DNA of 43,807 bases from an uncultured Prevotella sp. GTDB lineage: Bacteria; Bacteroidota; Bacteroidia; Bacteroidales; Bacteroidaceae. The stretch spans positions 1 through 43,807 of the forward strand of contig CAMVAI010000020.1 of the NCBI GenBank assembly GCA_947165435.1, written 5' to 3'. The translations under genes were made by a program, and so were the position numbers. Under the pieces are notes generated by a model, which ran no database searches, had not been told where the DNA came from, and was given only the letters and a program-made list of their open reading frames with translations. Below are positions 41,301-43,807 of this stretch, piece after piece; within the stretch, counting starts at the first letter, position 1, and each line of letters opens with the position of its first letter.

Positions 41301-42866
41301 GTCCACTGTGTAGCTCCATGAATAGGTAGCATTATCGGTGCCCACCTTCACAGCGGCATAGTCAACCTGTGTCGGCTTGAAAGTGATGCCCTTAGCGGGT
41401 TTCACGCGATACTCAATCATCACGCCCTCTACGTTACCGGCATTGCTGGTCTTCGGAGTGTAGTGTACCATGTCGGTTTCGAAATACGTGGCAGTGCTGA
41501 TGGTCAACTCGCTGCCTGCGCTGACAGAGGCACTGCTGATACCACCGGCAATACCATCGCTGATGGTAGGAGCCTGCTCGTTGCCTACAGGCCAGTGAAT
41601 TGTACCGGCTACATTGTCGAACTTCTCGCCACCTGCCTGGCTCTGCACCACGGGCAGCACCACCTGTACAAAGCGCACGTAGCCTGCGTCGTTACCCATG
41701 ACGATGTTAATGGTTTCAGCACTGTTGGCAATGGTGTAGTTCAGGGTTTGGCCTGCTTCGTAGTCGCTCTGGCCGTCCACTGTCGTGGCAGTCTTTCCGT
41801 CTGCCTTGAAGATGTAACTGCCGCCGTACGATTCCATAGTCACCACTGCGTTCTTGCATGAAGGAATGGTGAATGTGGTGTTGTTGTTGCACTGTGCGCA
41901 GTCGGTGTTGTTCGTGTTGTTCAGTTTGCCTCCGTCGCTGGTGGTAAACGGCATGGCCACGTCGATGGTCTTGCCGCCAATGGTGGCTTGTGCGACGAGG
42001 ATGCCGGCCTTGTTCTGATAGTTCAGCACAGGAGCACCCTGGTCGCGGCGGAAGTTCCACTTCAGCGTCACCGGCTCCGTGCGGTCGCTGAGGCTCACCT
42101 CGTTCTGGGCGAATACGGGAGTAAGTGTCAAGTCACCTTTAGGAAGTGTAATCTCAGTACCAGCGTTGTAAGTGTTCTCGCCGTCTGTCCAGCCAGTCAG
42201 CGTGTAGCCTTCCTTGTATAGGGTGAAGTTCTGGGCGGGGATGGTAAATTTGTCGCCAGAAGCATATTGACCGCCAGTGGGAACGACGTCGCCCTGGCAC
42301 TCCACGTCTCCCTTAGAGAATGTTACATTGCATGCAGTGGCATCAACAGCCTTCACAGAGAACCAGCCTACGTATGCACCGCCGCTAATGGTCAGAGTAG
42401 TAGCCTCGCCGGCATAGGTTGCGCTGATGACGTTCTCGTCGTTATCGCCATTACCTTTGTAACATCCCGAACCGCCTTCTCCTTTCTTTGTGGAGAAAGT
42501 CGTGATGGTTGCACCCTCGGCGTTCGTGATGGTCACATCGCCACCCCAACTGCAAGTGCTCATTGTAATCTTGACAGGTCCCTCGACAGGAACAGTGGCG
42601 GCAAAGCTCTGCAGTCCGTGATCGTTGCCTGTCTTACCGGTAATAACCGCTGCGGCGTTGGCGGCATCAGCAGCAACACGACTGACGGTACCGTCTGCGG
42701 CAACGCTTAATCCAAAGGTGATGGTGGTGCTTGCGCCTGCTTCTTCGGCAGTTATGATTCCGCCTTTTGCATCACGGAGGTCAACACCGAAGTCCGCAGC
42801 AACCATCGTTCCCCAGAGCATCGACAAGATGCTCAGTAGCGAAAAACGTAATAGTTTGTACTTCAT
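38355..42866 (-). CDS. giant multidomain secreted CE8 pectin methylesterase
   Basis: The protein has 1503 residues, several times the size of a plain CE8 enzyme. A signal peptide (1-24) leads beta-rich modules at about 25-175, 260-408, 420-595 and 755-900. Between them are InlB-type repeats (YTLTGWTDGENTYNAG near 221; GYDFVNWTDAAGTV near 655) and a Big_5-like Ig domain (PVLVSSVPENNATG, near 920-1030). The CE8 beta-helix occupies about 1055-1400 with GYQDTW (D1213), GRTDY (D1236) and LGRPWG (R1292) as catalytic residues. The tail ends GLYIINGKKVIVK. It should demethylate homogalacturonan for the pectate lyase. I found no clear promoter in the 39-base gap before it, so co-transcription with higA or a promoter within higA is possible. 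Confidence 0.92.
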   Translation of the reverse strand: MKYKLLRFSLLSILSMLWGTMVAADFGVDLRDAKGGIITAEEAGASTTITFGLSVAADGTVSRVAADAANAAAVITGKTGNDHGLQSFAATVPVEGPVKITMSTCSWGGDVTITNAEGATITTFSTKKGEGGSGCYKGNGDNDENVISATYAGEATTLTISGGAYVGWFSVKAVDATACNVTFSKGDVECQGDVVPTGGQYASGDKFTIPAQNFTLYKEGYTLTGWTDGENTYNAGTEITLPKGDLTLTPVFAQNEVSLSDRTEPVTLKWNFRRDQGAPVLNYQNKAGILVAQATIGGKTIDVAMPFTTSDGGKLNNTNNTDCAQCNNNTTFTIPSCKNAVVTMESYGGSYIFKADGKTATTVDGQSDYEAGQTLNYTIANSAETINIVMGNDAGYVRFVQVVLPVVQSQAGGEKFDNVAGTIHWPVGNEQAPTISDGIAGGISSASVSAGSELTISTATYFETDMVHYTPKTSNAGNVEGVMIEYRVKPAKGITFKPTQVDYAAVKVGTDNATYSWSYTVDGVESSITQIDAKPDLLRNSGSNSNTAKLMHTETFDVDACNEFTLRFYISACANNKNICIGNLTISGIVNGEAVSVNMYKLATAVAPEEGGSINVYPVSEEYEEGTDVTLTATENFGYDFVNWTDAAGTVVSEEAKFKYTMNADATLTANFKKVNTYELALTVDGTNDYMVTIAPAPTVVEGKNMYEEGTAVELTANQYEGLVTFTNWSDGETGSTKTISMTDNVTLTANYAEKDIIAGWDFYLAGNNGRKADFASTDNDAAALSLVNTESGETSGWLDKSTIAGGGYESFKGAAVNWRTGASNGDVGHWHWQTKVNAEAFTDINVQFQMLYNYNAYQTYNAEYSLDGEQWTKFGSVTMEGAKAVGSFSEKLPEACNNKAELYIRMIADKTSEVDGSASKNDGNTLAMFFITGTPKLVDDGTAPVLVSSVPENNATGASAKGKIVLTFDEKVKVADKAQATLGSQNLTPAVSGKVVTFEYKGLEYATEYTFNLPANSVADLTDNFLAEAISIKFTTMTRPTVTKGAYDAVVSTAAELSAAIKEANNRADKTTRYRIFVKKGTYKLPTGDNRHYTHSGSDGTMYWEGDLPDPITYVKGANISLIGEDRDATIITQDITNDDDMLFQGQFGKAHKYEEIGNSAVLQLEGSATGLYFQDITIKSGINDALGRNLAVHDKASKTIYKNTVLYGYQDTWTSNNNNGLYYFEDGAVRGRTDYLCGKGDAFFNGIELRQVAGGYAAVPSTPANIGWVFKSCTFNGDGSGVDGNYTLGRPWGKGTPVAVFIDTKMNVVPSAVGWNEMSGGWPARFAEYNSTTASGSQIDLSGRKKVFADTHENNPVLSAAEALEYSDMSKMFGDWEPTLATEQAPVPANVAQNGSTLTWDDSNYALLWAVVKDGSIIGFTTEPTFELSETGAYAVRAANEMGGLSEASETVTITEVTGITTVKGNEPAANDGAIYTIQGVRVDKARKGLYIINGKKVIVK

Positions 42867-42905
42867 AAATTGTAGGTTTTAGTTAGTAATATAAGATAAT
42901 AATGT

Positions 42906-43271
42906 TTATACACCTAAAATGGTATTGGCATCGATGCCTAATGTTTGTGAGAGTGCTCTTGCCGTTTTTAGTGAAGGCTCACTCTTTCCATTGATATAGC
43001 TGCTGATTCTACTGCTGCTTATGTGCAATTTCTCGGCCAGTTTCTGTTGGGTAAGCCCCATTTCATACATCCTTAGCCTGATGACCGACGCAAGGGTGGG
43101 CTTAGCAATAGGGTAATAGATGTCCTCGTATGCCTCAATGGCTCTGCCCAACTCGTCCAGCTCTTTCATGAGCGGGTCGTCAGCTGGTGTGCTATCGTCT
43201 GTCAGCCTGTATAGCTCTTCTATGCGGCTGATGGCTTTCTCGTATTGTTGCTCTGTCGTTATATTGTTCAT
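42906..43271 (-). CDS. higA: HigA-type XRE antitoxin
   Basis: The protein has 121 residues. The N-terminal half is acidic and helical; the C-terminal XRE helix-turn-helix lies at about 60-118 with LTQQKLAEKLHISSSRISSYINGKSEPSLKTARAL, the usual helix pair and recognition helix. In HigBA systems this protein binds the toxin and represses the operon. Its ATG overlaps the stop of the upstream higB reading frame as ATGA, so translation was probably coupled. With the toxin frame broken it may survive as a regulator or an anti-addiction protein. It sits 39 bases before the CE8 gene. Confidence 0.9.
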   Translation of the reverse strand: MNNITTEQQYEKAISRIEELYRLTDDSTPADDPLMKELDELGRAIEAYEDIYYPIAKPTLASVIRLRMYEMGLTQQKLAEKLHISSSRISSYINGKSEPSLKTARALSQTLGIDANTILGV

Positions 43272-43564
43272 AGATTTTGTATGTCTTCTATTTTGTCGTA
43301 TTCTTTATGGGTTCCTACAAATCGAATTAATACTTGAGAGATTGTAAATTTTATTACTACTACTAGTCGGTAGTCATTGCCTTTGACGTTGAATACGTAG
43401 TGCTGGTTTCCCACGTTATCGACCGAGTTAAAGGTCTTCTTCATGTCTGCATAGCATGTCCATCTGGCTTTGCTTGTTTTGTCGTACTAATATTCCAAGG
43501 CGTCTTTTGCCTTGGGTTCTCTGGTGTAGTAGTCCACAAGTGTCTTTTTCTTTATGATTCTCAT
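43268..43564 (-). pseudogene. higB: higB toxin gene interrupted by an in-frame TAG
   Basis: Reading the minus strand from the ATG at 43564 gives 98 codons to the TGA at 43268-43270. Codon 26 (43487-43489) is TAG. The frame otherwise reads MRIIKKKTLVDYYTREPKAK, then KARWTCYADMKKTF, HYVFNVKGNDYRLVVVIKF and IRFVGTHKEYDKI, all strong matches to HigB (RelE-fold mRNA interferase). In related proteins the stop position is usually Trp before Tyr, so a TGG-to-TAG change is the simplest origin. The fragment starting at the Met before KKTF (58 residues) could be made but lacks the N-terminal part. The antitoxin downstream is intact. Sequencing error and suppression are alternatives. Confidence 0.85.
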
Positions 43565-43598
43565 TAAACTGTTTAGACGCGAGTAAGAAGATAGACTG

Positions 43599-43606
43599 CA
43601 AAGATA
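43599..43606 (-). promoter_or_regulatory. -7 element for higBA
   Basis: TATCTTTG on the minus strand matches TAnnTTTG, 34 bases before the higB ATG. No exact -33 TTTG at 20 nt. HigA would be expected to bind near here, but no clear palindrome is seen. Confidence 0.55.
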
Positions 43607-43696
43607 CGTATAATTTGTGAAATGTAAGCGTTAAACTGCCTAAAATCTGTTAAAAGTTTCCGTAATCGTTTACGCGCTAAGAAGGATGGTGTGCTT

Positions 43697-43807
43697 TCCA
43701 CGATCACCAGTGCCCTCTCCACTGAAATTAGTAGCCTCTCCACAAAAATTAGTAGCCTCTCCACGATCACCAGTGGCCTCTCCACGATCACCAGTGGCCT
43801 CTCCACG
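43697..43807. repeat. 21-bp tandem repeats, five units plus a partial, running off the right edge
   Basis: Five whole units (43697, 43718, 43739, 43760, 43781) and a 6-base partial fit a 21-bp register. Each begins TCCAC and ends in CCTC. Two forms of the middle occur: GATCACCAGTG (units 1, 4 and 5) and an A/T-rich form with AAATTAGTAG (units 2 and 3). On the minus strand the array is open and would read as heptapeptides of the ERPLVIV type, but composition and lack of a start context make coding unlikely. The full length is not visible here. Confidence 0.85.

Noticed and set aside
43573..43806. 77-codon frame with heptapeptide repeats of the ERPLVIV type
   Set aside because: It arises from the 21-bp tandem repeat and crosses the higBA promoter. 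No gene-like start context is visible.
43697..43807. CRISPR array
   Set aside because: Units are contiguous with no unique spacers and there are no cas genes in view.

Overview
The window reads as a chromosomal segment of a Bacteroidales bacterium, most likely of the Prevotella/Segatella group. The evidence is a SusC/SusD pair, DUF4290 and DUF5123-type proteins, secreted proteins with a C-terminal tail ending NGKKVIV(K/R), and many promoters of the Bacteroidetes type (-33 TTTG, about 20 nt, -7 TAnnTTTG). Five of these match TTTG-N20-TAnnTTTG exactly or are close enough to settle gene starts. The species cannot be named from the sequence alone.

Layout. (1) 1-719 is non-coding and holds a 437-bp element bounded by a perfect 19-bp inverted repeat (96-114/514-532), with several palindromes inside. 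(2) 720-15136 is a surface-glycan/LPS assembly region. A plus-strand trio (GT4 glycosyltransferase, DegT-type sugar aminotransferase, GT2 glycosyltransferase) converges on a minus-strand series: a waaE-like GT2, another GT2, a LpxL-type acyltransferase, an AAA ATPase with its own promoter, a GT4, a GT2, a GT11 fucosyltransferase-like enzyme, an MsbA-type ABC exporter and a last GT2. metF and a secreted GH51 arabinofuranosidase lie at the head of this series. (3) 17323-19309 holds a stand-alone receiver protein and a convergent histidine kinase with a periplasmic SBP_bac_3 sensor. (4) 19409-25650 is a housekeeping block on the minus strand: tsaB, DUF4290, murA, rimM, dxr, rseP. Two of its spacers are filled by tandem 8-bp repeats. 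(5) 25836-42866 is a pectin utilisation locus: SusC, SusD, a DUF5123-like surface lipoprotein, a PL1 pectate lyase, a chitobiase-C-like secreted protein and a 1503-residue multidomain CE8 pectin methylesterase. (6) 42906-43564 is a higBA toxin-antitoxin pair whose toxin gene carries an in-frame TAG. A 21-bp tandem repeat runs off the right edge.

How the genes work together. In the pectin locus the CE8 esterase would remove methyl groups from homogalacturonan, the PL1 lyase would cut the exposed polygalacturonate, and the surface lipoproteins with the SusC/SusD transporter would capture and import the oligosaccharides. In the glycan region the glycosyltransferases, the amino-sugar enzyme, the acyltransferase and the ABC exporter fit synthesis and transport of LPS or a related fucosylated surface glycan.

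For the hunt, the strongest observations are the nonsense-interrupted higB, the two octamer arrays, MurA with Asp in place of the catalytic Cys plus an odd insertion, near-identical terminators and a shared tail on the secreted pectin proteins, operator-like repeats around two promoters, and the inverted-repeat element at the left end. I did not find a complete, clearly new defence or mobile system.
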